From: Pseudorasbora parva
Taxonomy: Eukaryota > Chordata > Actinopteri > Cypriniformes > Gobionidae
Direction of reading: 5' to 3'
Assembly (NCBI RefSeq): GCF_024679245.1
Contig: NC_090185.1
Location: 3,257,464-3,321,463, forward strand
DNA length: 64,000 bases
Both the position numbers and the translations under genes were made by a program. Below the pieces are notes generated by a model, which worked only from the letters and a program-made list of their open reading frames with translations, was not told the DNA's origin and ran no database searches. Positions 10,633 through 22,487 of the stretch are shown one piece after another (the first letter of the stretch is position 1; every line of letters starts with the position of its first letter).

Positions 10633-13332
10633 CTAGAGAGGAGCAATTAATTGACTGATAGACAACTACTCTGTAAGTGTTTGTAACTTTTCTCATTTGA
10701 TTGTTTGTTCATTTGTTGTTGAATAAGTGTGTCTGTGTAGTGCAGTGGTGTGTATTACTAGTTTTGGTGTGTGTGGGAGTTAGCATTTGTTTGGTCATTG
10801 CCACGTTGGGAGTGAGTTGTCGTTCCCAGCTGCTTTCAATAACGATACTCAAGTGAGTATAAATAGCGTGATAGTCGGCGGCAGTGTGAAGCCCTCCTTG
10901 TGTGAAGACCAACGAGTGTAAAGACTTCAACTCTTCCCTGTGCAAGACCAACGAGTGTAAAGACTTCAACTCTTCCCAGCGCAACTCCACCCGAGCAAGG
11001 ACCCCGGCAAGGCACTTGAGTATCCTCTTCTTTTTCATTATTTGTGTTCGGCTCTAATTCCTATCTGGCCTTTTCTCTGATCTGTATTCACCATGTGCTT
11101 TCAAATCTCAACTATTACTACTAGCACTCGTAAATCACGCTCTGTACGCATGAGACGCCGCAATCCTAATAATTTGCGCTATATCCTAACATCCTCTGCT
11201 ACTTTACTCTCTATTCCAATTGGTCTCTGGAATTGCCAGTCAGCTGTAAACAAAGCAGACTTTATTTCATCTATTGGGACTCATTCTCAGCTCAGCCTCA
11301 TGGCCCTAACTGAGACCTGGATCAAACCAGAGGACACTGCCACTCCTGCAGCCCTCTCAAGCAATTATACTTTTTCACACACTCCTCGGCCTATTGGGAG
11401 GGGTGGGGGTACTGGTTTGCTTATCTCAAATGATTGGAAATTTGATCCATTACCGTCTCTACCGGCCAGTTCATTTGAATCGCACTCAATCACTATTACT
11501 CACCCTGTTAAAATCCATGTGGTAGTGGTCTATCGTCCTCCAGGTCACCTCGGTAACTTTGTGGAGGAGTTGGATTTGTTACTTTCTAGCTTCCCTGAGG
11601 ATGGCACTCCACTGATTCTGCTTGGTGACTTCAACATCCATCTTGATAAACATAAACACCTAGCTGCAGACTTCAGCACTCTACTGACTTCATTTGACCT
11701 TAAGTTAGTATCTACTACGGCTACTCACAGATCAGGTAACCAATTAGACCTTGTCTACACACGCAACTGCTCCACGGACAACACTTTAGTTACTCCATTA
11801 CATACCTCAGACCACTTTCTCATCACTCTTAACCTCATACTGACTCCTGATACAACACGTACTCCAACACAGATTACCTTTCGGCGTAATCTACGCTCAC
11901 TCTCTCCCTCTCGCCTATCCACTATGGTTTCATCTTCACTCCCTCCACCTGCTCAGTTCTCAGCACTGGACACTAACAGTGCTACTGACACTCTTTGCTC
12001 CACTCTAACATCCTCCTTAGACAGTTTTTGCCCCCTTTCATCCAGACCTGCCCGCCCCACACCATCTGCCCCCTGGCTGTCTGATGTTCTCCGTGAACAT
12101 CGCTCTGGACTCAGGGCGGCAGAGAGGAAATGGCAGAAATCTAAAAACTATACTGACCTTACCTTGTATCAGTCTCTTCTCTCTTCTTTCTCTACAAATG
12201 TCTCCACTGCTAAAACAACATACTACCACAACAAAATCAACAATTGCTCTGACTCTCGCAAACTCTTTAAAACATTCTCCTCTCTCCTTTGTCCTCCCCC
12301 CTCCTTCATCAACTCTTACAGCTGATGACTTTGCATCATTTTTCACAAACAAAACATCTCTCATTAGCAACCAGTTCTCCTCATCACAAACTGACAAGCA
12401 CATCTCAACCACAAACACAAACATGCTTCCATCCTTCTCTCCGCTCTCCGAGGCAGATATTTCTAAACTCATCCTTTCCAATCACCCTACTACCTGTCCA
12501 CTTGATCCTATACCCACTCACATCCTTCAGGCTATTTCTTCTTCAATCACTCCTGCACTCACTCACATTGTCAACACTTCTCTTCACACAGGAACCTTTC
12601 CCACAGCATTTAAGCAGGCTCGGGTAACCCCACTGCTTAAGAAACCCTCTCTGAATCCAGCACTTTTAGAAAACTACCGACCGGTATCCCTTCTGCTTTT
12701 CATTGCAAAGACCCTTGAGCGAGTTGTGTTCAATCAACTCTCTATGTTTCTTGAACGGGACAACCTCCTAGACAACAACCAATCCGGCTTCAAAAGCGGC
12801 CATTCGACTGAGACTGCCTTGCTCTCGGTAACTGAGGCACTGAGACTGGCAAAAGCAGCATCCAAATCCTCAGTGCTCATTCTGCTGGATCTGTCTGCTG
12901 CTTTTGACACAGTTAACCACCAGATCCTCCTGTCAACACTTAAGACGATGGGTATCTCAGGAACTGCCCTCCAGTGGTTCAGGTCTTACCTCTCTGGTAG
13001 GTCCTACAGGGTGTCATGGAGAGGTGAAGTGTCTAAGTCACATCATCTAGCTACTGGGGTTCCCCAGGGCTCAGTCCTTGGACCACTTCTCTTCTCCATC
13101 TACATGTCATCATTAGGTTCTGTCATTCAGAAACACGGCTTCTCCTATCACTGCTATGCTGATGACACTCAACTCTACTTCTCATTTCAACCAGATGATC
13201 CTACAGTCAGTGTTCGTATCGCTGCCTGTCTGACAGACATTTCTGACTGGATGAAAGAGCATCATCTTAAACTCAATCTTGCAAAGACAGAATTACTTGT
13301 TTTCTCAACCAACCCAGCACTTCATCAAAATC
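10633..13332 (+). mobile_element. L2-like LINE (endonuclease + reverse transcriptase), 3' end missing
   Basis: From the ATG at 11093 the frame encodes an endonuclease: GLWNCQSAVNK, LTETWI, VVVVYRPPGH, LLGDFNIHL and SDHFLI. At about 12295, within a run of six C, the frame shifts by one base. The second frame, ending at 13340, encodes the reverse transcriptase: LENYRPVSLL, QSGFKSGHSTETAL, LLDLSAAFDTVNH, GVPQGSVLGPLLF and CYADDTQLYF. The 5' untranslated part includes a tandem duplication of about 39 bp at 10903-10980. The sequence switches at about 13332 to DNA shared with 60066 onward, so the C terminus and 3' tail are lost. The frameshift and the truncation make this copy defective. Confidence 0.9.
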
Positions 13333-13990
13333 ACAGCTAATACTGTCTTAGCATGTGGTTAACACTTCATCTTTTATAACACGAGATCACACAGTTGATG
13401 AAAACGTCATGCGATCCACTCACTGTCTCGGTTAAAACACACAGGTCTCAGATTTGTTCATCCATTTGAGCTTGATTTTGGTACATTAATAATAAAACTG
13501 CTTATGCAAATATATGACTACATATATAAAGCCACAATATCCACTTGGACAACACAGTGTTAAATTATTTATAAAATGCAGTGTTTTTTCTATTTCCTGA
13601 AAAGTAGCGGTTTTGGACAAGCATAGTTTAGTAAGTAAGCTTCTGGGTGTCTTGGGGCCAAAATGTATTTTAGCCATGTCACAATATGGGGTAAATCCAG
13701 CGCTGTATGTGTCCGTTATACTGTTGAAAATTACACCAGTGACAGGAAGTCGAGGCGTACTGGAGCTCAAAGTGATAAACTGACCATGTTCAGAGTGTGA
13801 ATTAAGAGCTTAAATGAGCTAGAAGGTCACATGCACTAACACTGAATCAATAGGCAGTTATTTTAACTTATTCTAGCGTTTCACTTCACTTTACTACAGA
13901 GCAGCTTCACATCAGCACATCTGTCATTTTATTACTGAACCAGTTTTGAAGAGTTACTCTCTTCATATTTGTGGACTGAAACCGTTGAAG
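13333..13990 (+). other. Upstream flank of gene 2, duplicated upstream of gene 4
   Basis: The block matches 60066-60719 closely and ends directly at the signal-peptide ATG, so it should hold the gene's promoter and 5' untranslated region. I see no clear TATA box. The minus-strand open frame at 13486-13770 is present but frame-broken in the other copy and is not supported as a gene. Confidence 0.55.
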
Positions 13991-16900
13991 ATGTTTCTGC
14001 CTGTTTTGCTCTGCTTGTGTTTGTGGCGTCTGGTTGGTGAGTTTGAAAAGTGTTTTTATGGCTTCAGTTGTTTCTGTTCTGGTAACACGTGATAAATGAC
14101 TGGTTCATTTAGTCAGAGAGGATCAACATTCACTGTTTCAGGCTCCGCACATTCATTAACAGCGTATTCGAGATCAGCGAGCTGTCAGTTTAACAGCGGT
14201 GAACATTTCCACATTTACATTAAATATGCCATTCTCATGAATGGAGTTCAGCACTGACATTACATCAAATAATTTGCCATTGAGGATAATGAAATTACAG
14301 AATTGTCAATATTTTAATCTTCGTGTTCCTATTAATTCCTTTCACATTCACTGTTATCATTAATCCAGTTTCAGCAGAGAAAGTGCTTTCCAAAAGGTCT
14401 GGACACTTTGACAATCAAAAAGACAAATGGCGTGAGACTCTTCAGGACTATTATAAAAAGAGATTTCATCCCAATATCCATAAACTTAGAGAGTAAGATA
14501 GTAGTTGGATATATTTTATGTAAGATCTTTAAGTGAATTTCTCTTTCCTCATCTGAAATAACAGCCGTGCCTTTCTCCAATGAACTTCTTTCAGAAAGCA
14601 ATTCCAATAAAACTTTCTCTTTTAATTTAATTTTAATGAAAGACCTGTCTAATATCCTTGTTAGTGCATTTTTTTTAATCAAATATATTTTTACCATTTA
14701 TAAGGAAATTAGTCTTTATTATCTACTTTATAATAAGACCGATGGCTGCTCATCAAATGAACAAGTCCAGAAGGGATAGCTTACTGTAAAAAAAAAAAAA
14801 AAATCTTTACTTAGCCGTAAAAGAATCAGAATAAATGTTTTGTGTTGAATCAAACAGATTATGACAAACGTTATGGTCACACACACCAGTACTGTTATTG
14901 TAGCTGACGCTAGTTTCGCTTTACTTTACTAAAAACCTGCCCTCACATCAGCACGTCTGTCATTTTATCACTGAACCAGTTTTGAGTTAATCTTTTCATA
15001 TTAATAATAATGAATCACAGAGATTTAACATTCATGGTTATTCTCATAAAGAAATAATGAATCTGTAATATTACTGTCAGATCAAGTTTGAATTCAGGTC
15101 TATATTCAGTTATTATGGATAGAATCAATAAAATAAAGTTCATATGAAGCTCAGATACTCAACAGCTTTAGTTTTAGTGTGACATTAAACATTACAGTTC
15201 CTTTTTATTTAGTTATTGTTCCATATATAAATCTATTTCTCTTTTCATTCATCATCTTTTGTCTTTGTACCGCAGAATATTTTTCACTTCACATTTAAAT
15301 GAATAAAAGTATTTTAGTGAAGCTTCATCAAACCAACATCGAGATTTTAAAGCTTTAATCTGTGAAAAACTCTTCAGGTTCTTCAGGAGGGACTCGTGAT
15401 GAAGAGAAGAGAGTGTCAGTGACGGAGGGAGATTCAGTCACTCTTAACACTCGTCTCACTGAAATAAAGGATGATGAGATTCTGTGGAGGTTTGGATTCA
15501 ATGTAATCGCTGAAATCAATGTAACGGCCGACAGCTTCACTGTATATGATGATGTTCTTGATGGGAGATTCAGAGACAGACTGAAGCTGGACAATCAAAC
15601 TGGATCTCTGACCATCACAAACATCACAATCAAACATGCTGGACTTTATCAACTACTGATCAACTATGAGAAGGTTCATTTTTTTCTCACTGTCAATGGT
15701 GTGTTCAACAATATTTACACCTGTTTTTTAATGACAAAATTTTGAATATTCCGATCTAATATGATTTCTGACCTGTAAGGTTGCCAGAATAATAATCTTA
15801 CACAGTGTGTTAATAGGCCAGAGGAGAACTGGCACCCCGACTGAGTCTGGTTTCTCCCAAGGTTTATTTTTCTCCATCATGCCCTGATGGAGTTTCGGTT
15901 CCTTTAGTCGCCTTTGGCTTGGCTTGCTCAGTTGGGGACACTAAAATTATGATCCAAGTAGACATGTGCCGATTTTCGATAATGCGTTTTATCACGATAA
16001 TTAATATGCACGATATTGTTATCGTGGGCACTTTAAAATATCGTAAATAATAATTTATTAACAATTTATATATTTTTTATAATGCACTCAAGAATACTTT
16101 GCCCTCAACACCGCTGTTCTGCGTCAAATGGACGTGCTCAGATGTAAACAAGCCCAACGTGCGTTTGCACATGACTGAACGAGTGAAGGAGACGCGCCTC
16201 TGAAGTGCCGCTCAGTGACAGTAGAGGGCGCTGATGGAACGGAAGAATGCAACAGTTACCCCGGAAACCCCGCAAACAAACAAAAACGCGCTAGTGAAGG
16301 AGTTTTTAAAACAGCCATTCGTTTTTTGTAATCTCAATGTTCATCACAGCACCAAATACTTAATACTTAAAGACTTAATAGCCTATTTATTTTCAAGCTT
16401 AAACATGTGTATGTTTTAATCTGGACTACAACATGCCCTAATGATTAGAACTGTTCTAATTATTTGTTATTGTTCAGTAAAACTTTGAGACATACGACTT
16501 CATTAGTTAACATGTTAATTCATTATTACCAAACTGACAATAAAAAATACTTATAAAGAATTAATCATTCTATGTTAATTTCTTAGTTACTGTTTAATAA
16601 CATTAAAATCAAAATCAATATAACATTTTTAATGGACCTAAGATAAAACTAACAATGATCAGTATTTCTTAACTAACATTACCAAAAACATTATACTTTC
16701 TGTACCAAATGTAGCTATTGCTCAATCTTAGTTAATGCATTAAATATTGAGACCTTATTGTAATTTGTTAGCCTACCTGTTGTTCTTTATAGCCTAATTC
16801 TTTTGCACTTTAATCTGTTTGAAAATTGTACTTTTACAGCTCTGAAAAAAATCAAGAGACCACTTAACATTGATTTCTCGTATTTTTTTTTCCAGAGCTC

Positions 16901-19900
16901 TATATATTTTTGGTGCATTATTGTATTTAAACATTCAGTTATACTAAAATAGTTCTTAAAGCTGTTATGCTATGGCAACACATTTTTTTGCAACTTATTT
17001 CAATACCGTGATAATATCGCATATCGTGATAAAACGTCAGCAATTAATCGCAACATGAAAAATTGATATCGGCACATGCCTAGATCCAAGTTATTCAACT
17101 AAATATACAAATAACATTTATGAATTAGGTTTTATTTAATTCTATAAACTAAAATACTGATCTGCCAACATTGTCGCTATATGATAAATTAAACTAAGCT
17201 GATAACATCACTGTTTTCTCCAGTACGACTGTACAGCCAAATCTAATTTTGTTGCAATATTATCCTGTTTGACACTGTGAAGCTGCTTTGACACAATCGC
17301 GATTGTAAAAGCGCTATATAAATAAAGTTGATTGATTGATTGATTGATTGATTGAATGATTAATTTACATATGACACAGCGATGCCCATATGGATATTGC
17401 TCTGAGTCCTACATATCAGCTTTTGTATTCTTTCTTTTGTCTTTGGTTCGTTATATTTCTCACAGATTTCTGCTTGTTCTGGATCAGCTATAGATAAAGT
17501 AGCAAAATAAAGGTGACATGTAAATGAATGCATTAGTGAGAGAGAGATTGAGTGCGAATTAATTCTACCTGCCAGCGTCTCTCTACTAATATTGAAGCTG
17601 TGAGTTTTAGTTACTAAGAAATATATGCTATAACTTTTCAGTTTCTAAGCTGTTTTATTGTTAAATCACAGAACAGTGTTGACAATATATTTCTGCGCTA
17701 CTGAATGTTTCTGTGTACGGCGCGCGCGATCTCTGCATGATATGCGAGCTATATATGTGTGTTACAATGCAGCATCTTATTCGTTTAGAACGGTGATTTA
17801 CTTAATGTAAATCAATAAGCGTGCATTCTCCCGATCAATTTTGAGCCCCCAGATGGTATAATCAAACATGTCTTGTGGAGAGCTCTCTGAGTATGTATTT
17901 ATTTGTAATTTTTAACTGTTGGAAATAAAGCCTGCGTGTCCGGAAATTGCGCCCTCTATAGGCCAGCGACTAGTCGACGTCAAGCTTAAAGCGCCATGGC
18001 AGAGCATTAGTGGACTAGTCGGTGCAACCCCTAATCGAACACCATTTTGTTTCTATTTGTCGTTTCATGATATTGTTTAATTCAAATGTTAAACTATTAA
18101 ATTTAATCAACCATTATAATCTGTTGATCTGTGTCAAACCCTGTTCCTTTTCAGTTGGTCACGTTTGACATTCGTTGGAACTGACGACAAATTGGGGATC
18201 GTTTTCAGAGACCAATCTATTTCGAGTGTTTATAAACAGGCTAATGAATACTGGCATGCTGTTCACGCATTCCACACTTCGCCCCACAGCGCGGGTATAA
18301 GTAAGGAAGTGGAAGCACTGCGTCTTTGCTTTTCTGCTTCAGAGCCGAACAATTGCTGTAGTTTCCAGTGTTGTTTCCTACGAAGAGTGTTACAATGAGT
18401 CTGCCTTTGGATAAGGGGTTGAACGGCTTTTTTTAAAGTCGACATTTATCTGATGAAAGTCGAGGTGACATCGACTAGTCGATGATAACGCCATTAATTA
18501 ACAAAATAAGCCTGAACCTCGAGCCACAGTAACGCTGCTCGGATTGCTTCATATCTGACCACTTCAGCACTGGCTTCACGGCCGAGTCCAGAGATGGGTG
18601 TGACAAAGCAGCAAGTACCGGGTGCCAGTTACCCTGTACTGTCTGCAAATTTCAGCCTGTGGTTGAACCCTTTATTTCTATGGACGGGAAAAGATGCTCC
18701 TAGAACAAGTGTCCAGGCATGCTGTGGTCTTCACGGATGCCTTGTTCTGCAAGACCCACTCAGTGTGACTATTGGATAATGCTAGAAAAGTGTGCCTGTA
18801 TCGAGAGATGGAACGCTGCGGAGCCACATCCTTCTGAGGATGGAGAGTTGGCAGTTGCACATAGGGACTAACTAATAAACAGGATAGTGTAACATATGTC
18901 TTGCGCTGGGCCGCCTCAAAATGCCGCTACATGGCAAGCACGTTCTGGTCCGTACGGACAGCACTGCGACCGTTGCGTATCTCAACCGTCAGGGTGGTCT
19001 ACGCTCTTGCAACTTGCTGCAACTCGCCCGCCATCTTCTCCTTTGGAGTCAGATGCATCTGAGGTCACTATACACCCTATTGGCCCAACTGGACCTGGTT
19101 CCCCTAACCAACTCTCCTCGTGACAGCCCCTTTCTGGCCTATTCCTCTGAGGAAGGATCTACTTTTTCAGAGACGGGGCACTTTGTGGCACCCGTGTCTA
19201 GACCTCTTCAAACTCCGTGGCACCCGTGTCCAGACCTCTTTAAACTCCATGTCTGTTCCCAAACTCGTTACCCTTTTGGGACTTAGCTCTGGTGCTCAGG
19301 GCACTTCAGAGCCCTCTTTTCGAGACTTTTCAGTCTGTAGAGTTAAAACATCTAGTCCATGAAGACAGTACTCTTGACTGCATTGACTTCCATCAAGAGG
19401 GTAGGGGACCTGCAGGCACTTTCAGCGGATCGTGCCTAGAATTCGGGCCGGCCAACTCTCACCTTATCCTGAGACCCCAGCCAGGATATGTGCCCATGAT
19501 TCCCACTACTCCCTTCAGGGACCAATTGCTGAACCTGCAACTTCCTTTGGAGGTTGGCAGACCCAGCCCTGTCTTTGCTCTGTCCTGTTTGTACCTACAT
19601 GGATAGAACGCAAAGTTTCAGGACCTAAAAACAGCTCTTCTGTTCTGTCTTTTGTCTGTTACGGAGGCCAGCAGAAGGGAAAGGCTGTCTCTAAGTAGAG
19701 GTAGGCCCACTGGATAGTGGATCTTGGCATACCAATTCCAAGACGTGCCTTGTCCATTCAGACTGGGAGCACACTCAACTAGAGGGGTGTTCCTCCTGGC
19801 CGCTGGCTCAAGGCGACGCGCTGACAGACATTTGTAGAGCTGCAGGCTGAGCGACACCTAACATGTTTACTAGATTTTATAGCCTCTGTGTAGCGCGAAG

Positions 19901-21449
19901 GACCCATTTTAGTGTTGGCTTGCAATGCCACTCCTGCCTCCTGGGCCGGATACGTGCGTTATTTTCTCCAGTTGTGTTCCCCATAAATGGCTCACCCTGT
20001 CAAGCTTCTCCTTCACCCCTCGACAACAGAGGCTGTTTGACAGCAGACTTACACCTGTATGCATTTGGAACGCGTGTGTAAGCTGGGTATCCATATGTAG
20101 CAGTTCCTACAGCAACCCCATATGTGTATTCCTCCACTGTATCAGCTACCGTAAATGGCTAGCCCCATGTCTTTCCCTCTCTGACGGGGTTCTTTCCCCC
20201 CCTAAAATCGAAGAACCTAGAACTAGGTTGAAACCACCTTTAGAGACTGCCATATGTTACACGATCCTGTTTGGTTAGTGCTTATGTGTAACTGCCAACT
20301 CTCCTTCCTCAGACGGATGTGGCTCCGCAGCGTTCCATCTCTCGAGACAGGCACGCTTTCCCACCGTTATCCAATAGTCACACTGAGTGGGTCTTGCAGA
20401 ACAGCAGTGACTGACCTTCTCTGCTTAGAGCCCTGACTTCCCACTCGAATATTGGGCCGTCCAGGGAGCTCAAGCAGGGCGCTGAAAGGGCCAGTGCCTG
20501 TGGCGTGTTGTTAGGATCCCCAATTCGTTGGTCAGTTCCGATGTACGTTGAATGTGACGTTGAATGTGAATGTGAATGTGAAAGGGAACGTCTTGGTTAC
20601 GTATGTAACCCTTGTTCCCTGAAGGAGGGAATGGAGATGTACATCCCGTCACCAGGTGCTGTGCCTCTCCTGAATGGCCGACTTACTAGTTTGGCTCCTC
20701 AGTGGAAAAGCATAGATGCAGTGCTCCCACTTCCTTATTTAAACCCGCCCTGCGGGTCGGAGCGTGGAATGCATGAACCGTATGCCAATATTCATTGGCT
20801 CGTTTTTAAACACTTAGAGTACATTGTTCTCTGAAAACAATCCCCAATTCGTCTGTCAGTTCTGACATACGTCTCCATTCCCTCCTTTAGCGAATGAGGG
20901 TTGCATACATAACTGAGAAATTTATGTTTGTTCTGTGTGTTTGATGATTCAGTGTCAGTGACGGAGGGAGATTTAGTCACTCTAGGCTCTGATTTCACTG
21001 AAATGAAGGATGGTGATCAGATTTGGTGGAGATTTGGAGATAAAGACACTGTAATCGCTGTAATCAACAAACGGCCTGACAGCTTCACTGTATATGATGA
21101 TGTTCCTGATGGGAGATTCAGAGACAGACTGAAGCTGGACAATCAAACTGGATCTCTGACCATCACAAACATCACAATCAAACATGCTGGACTTTATCAA
21201 CTTCTTATATCAGTCTCTCTGTCTACGGTGAGTTACATATCAGTTTCACATGTTTTATTTATTACAGCGAGATTTAAAGATGTGTCTTATAATGAATAAT
21301 AATTTTAAATGATTAATTCCCTTTTTTACATTAACAGCAGGTTACAATAACTCGTACATTAAATAACATCCTCATTTCTCTTTTATTCTCTGATGTTTTC
21401 CAGCTCGTCTGCCTGTTCCTGTCATCAGCAGTAACTCTTCTCAGTGTTC

Positions 21450-21496
<47 letters not shown>

Positions 21497-22045
21497 ATTG
21501 TTCATTGGTGTGTTCATCAGCTGTGAATGTGAGTCATGTGACTCTCTCCTGGTACAAAGGAAACAGTTTATTGTCCAACATCAGTGTGTCTGATCTCAGC
21601 ATCAGTCTCTCTCTACCTCTGGAGGTGGAATATCAGGATAAAAACACCTACAGCTGTGTGCTGAACAATCCCATCAGCCACCAGACTCAACATCTGGACA
21701 TCACTCAACTCTGTCACACATGTTCAGGTACGGCAGCAACGCTGATATTAGCGTTTATTGACTGAGCTGATCTCAGTTTGATGTTTTTATTCCTCAGTCC
21801 ACTGTTGTGGTCCCACTGAAGCTGTGATCCGATTGGTCCTCGCTGCTCTGGTGGGCGTGGCTACTGTCATGATTGTGGTTTATGACATCAGATCCAGAAG
21901 AGCTGAACGAGATCAAGCTCATATTCACACCTCAGGTACATGATTGATGATGTCATCTCTCACAAACTGATTTTGCATATATTAATATTTGTGAGATTTT
22001 TTAATTAATGGCTTCATATTTCCATCTTTTTCAGGAAGTGCTTGA
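13991..22045 (+). CDS. CD2/SLAM-family-like Ig membrane receptor, gene 2 (complete exon set, V2 exon frameshifted)
   Basis: Exons: signal peptide 13991-14036 ([15 protein letters not shown]), V1 15387-15698 (312 nt; alternative acceptor 15378), V2 20953-21227 (275), C2 21404-21727 (324), TM 21798-21935 (138), last exon 22035-22045. V1 has the cysteine-free IgV core [15 protein letters not shown]2 has the serine run expanded to fifteen TCA codons. The TM exon matches gene 1. V2 is 13 nt shorter than gene 1's, with the loss near its 3' end, so splicing it in breaks the frame. Skipping V2 joins V1 to C2 in phase and predicts 276 residues with the classical V-C2-TM layout. Introns hold an L2 tail, a hAT element (15959-17082) and a DIRS element (18151-20920). 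The V1 donor is GTGTGT, not the GTGAGT of its paralogs. Confidence 0.75.
14037..15377 (+). other. Intron 1 of gene 2
   Basis: Native intron, duplicated at 60766-62116. It contains no recognisable gene; the minus-strand open frames near 14371-14697 have no detectable domain. The copy at 61516 differs by a short insertion in the A-rich tract. Confidence 0.6.
15741..17355 (+). mobile_element. 3' end of an L2-like LINE, split by a hAT element
   Basis: The 3' untranslated signature TCTGGTTTCTCCCAAGG, then TTGGCTTGGCTTGCTCAG, and the terminal hairpin with AAAGCGCTATATAAATAAAG and a (TTGA)n tail at 17329-17353 mark a 5'-truncated L2-type insertion in the intron between V1 and V2 of gene 2. The same LINE 3' end is at 63036-63524. 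Confidence 0.75.
15959..17082. mobile_element. hAT-like non-autonomous DNA transposon with 8-bp target duplication
   Basis: 1,124-bp element with terminal inverted repeats TAGACATGTGCCGAT and ATCGGCACATGCCTA. It is flanked on both sides by GATCCAAG (15951-15958 and 17083-17090), an 8-bp target-site duplication as expected for hAT. It sits in the L2 tail; the paralog at about 63250 lacks it. No transposase is visible. Confidence 0.88.
17356..18036. mobile_element. Repeat-derived segment ending in a hAT-like terminus
   Basis: Shared with 63525-64000 up to the window end. Its right edge reads GACTAGTCGGTGCAACCCCTA, the inverse of a TAGGGGTTGCACC-type transposon end, after which native intron sequence resumes. 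No coding region is seen. Confidence 0.5.
18151..20920 (+). mobile_element. Degraded DIRS-like tyrosine-recombinase retroelement in gene 2 intron
   Basis: Inverted terminal repeats lie at about 18160-18345 and 20703-20875. The interior retains an RNase H piece ([18 protein letters not shown] near 18940), a recombinase piece ([19 protein letters not shown] near 19435, then [13 protein letters not shown]) and the recombinase C-terminal region near 19800, broken by frameshifts and stops. The internal complementary motif GGTTACGTATGTAACCC at 20596 is typical of these elements. A short hAT-like fragment lies at 18411-18535. The element ends directly before the polypyrimidine tract of V2. Confidence 0.8.
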
Positions 22046-22487
22046 ATCTAAAGCAGAACGCTGAACTTTAAAGATTCTTCAAGTGTGTTTTTTTTCCCAT
22101 CATAAATACTGATGATTATTTGAGCTTCTGCTCTCTTTCAGTGTCAGATTTTTAAAATCGTAATTGTAAATCTTTACATTATTATTCGGTCATTCATTTT
22201 CTTGTTTTTCTATCCACAATAATAATAAAAAAAACATCTTTAACCCTGAGAAAATACTGATTTGGGACTCATTATAATATACTTTGAGATCATAGTGAAA
22301 TCCATAAACACAACATATCGGTGCTGCATTTCCTCCATCAGGCGATTGATAAAGTCTTTAAATCTCTAGTGTGATTTGTCTCTGTGTTTCATCTGCGGAG
22401 CAACAGCTCCTCCTAGTGGCTCTCCCTGAATTGGCATGTTATCAGGAGTTATTTGCTCAGTATCTTCTGTCTCGTTTGCTTTTTCAC
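22046..22487 (+). other. 3' flank of gene 2
   Basis: Starts with the same 3' untranslated sequence as gene 1 but lacks most of the downstream block seen at 8200-9100. An A-rich AATAATAAAA at 22221-22230 could serve as polyadenylation signal. Nothing else is recognised. Confidence 0.5.

Noticed and set aside
13486..13770. 94-residue minus-strand open frame
   Set aside because: Its duplicate at 60293-60499 is frame-broken by one base, and no domain is recognisable.
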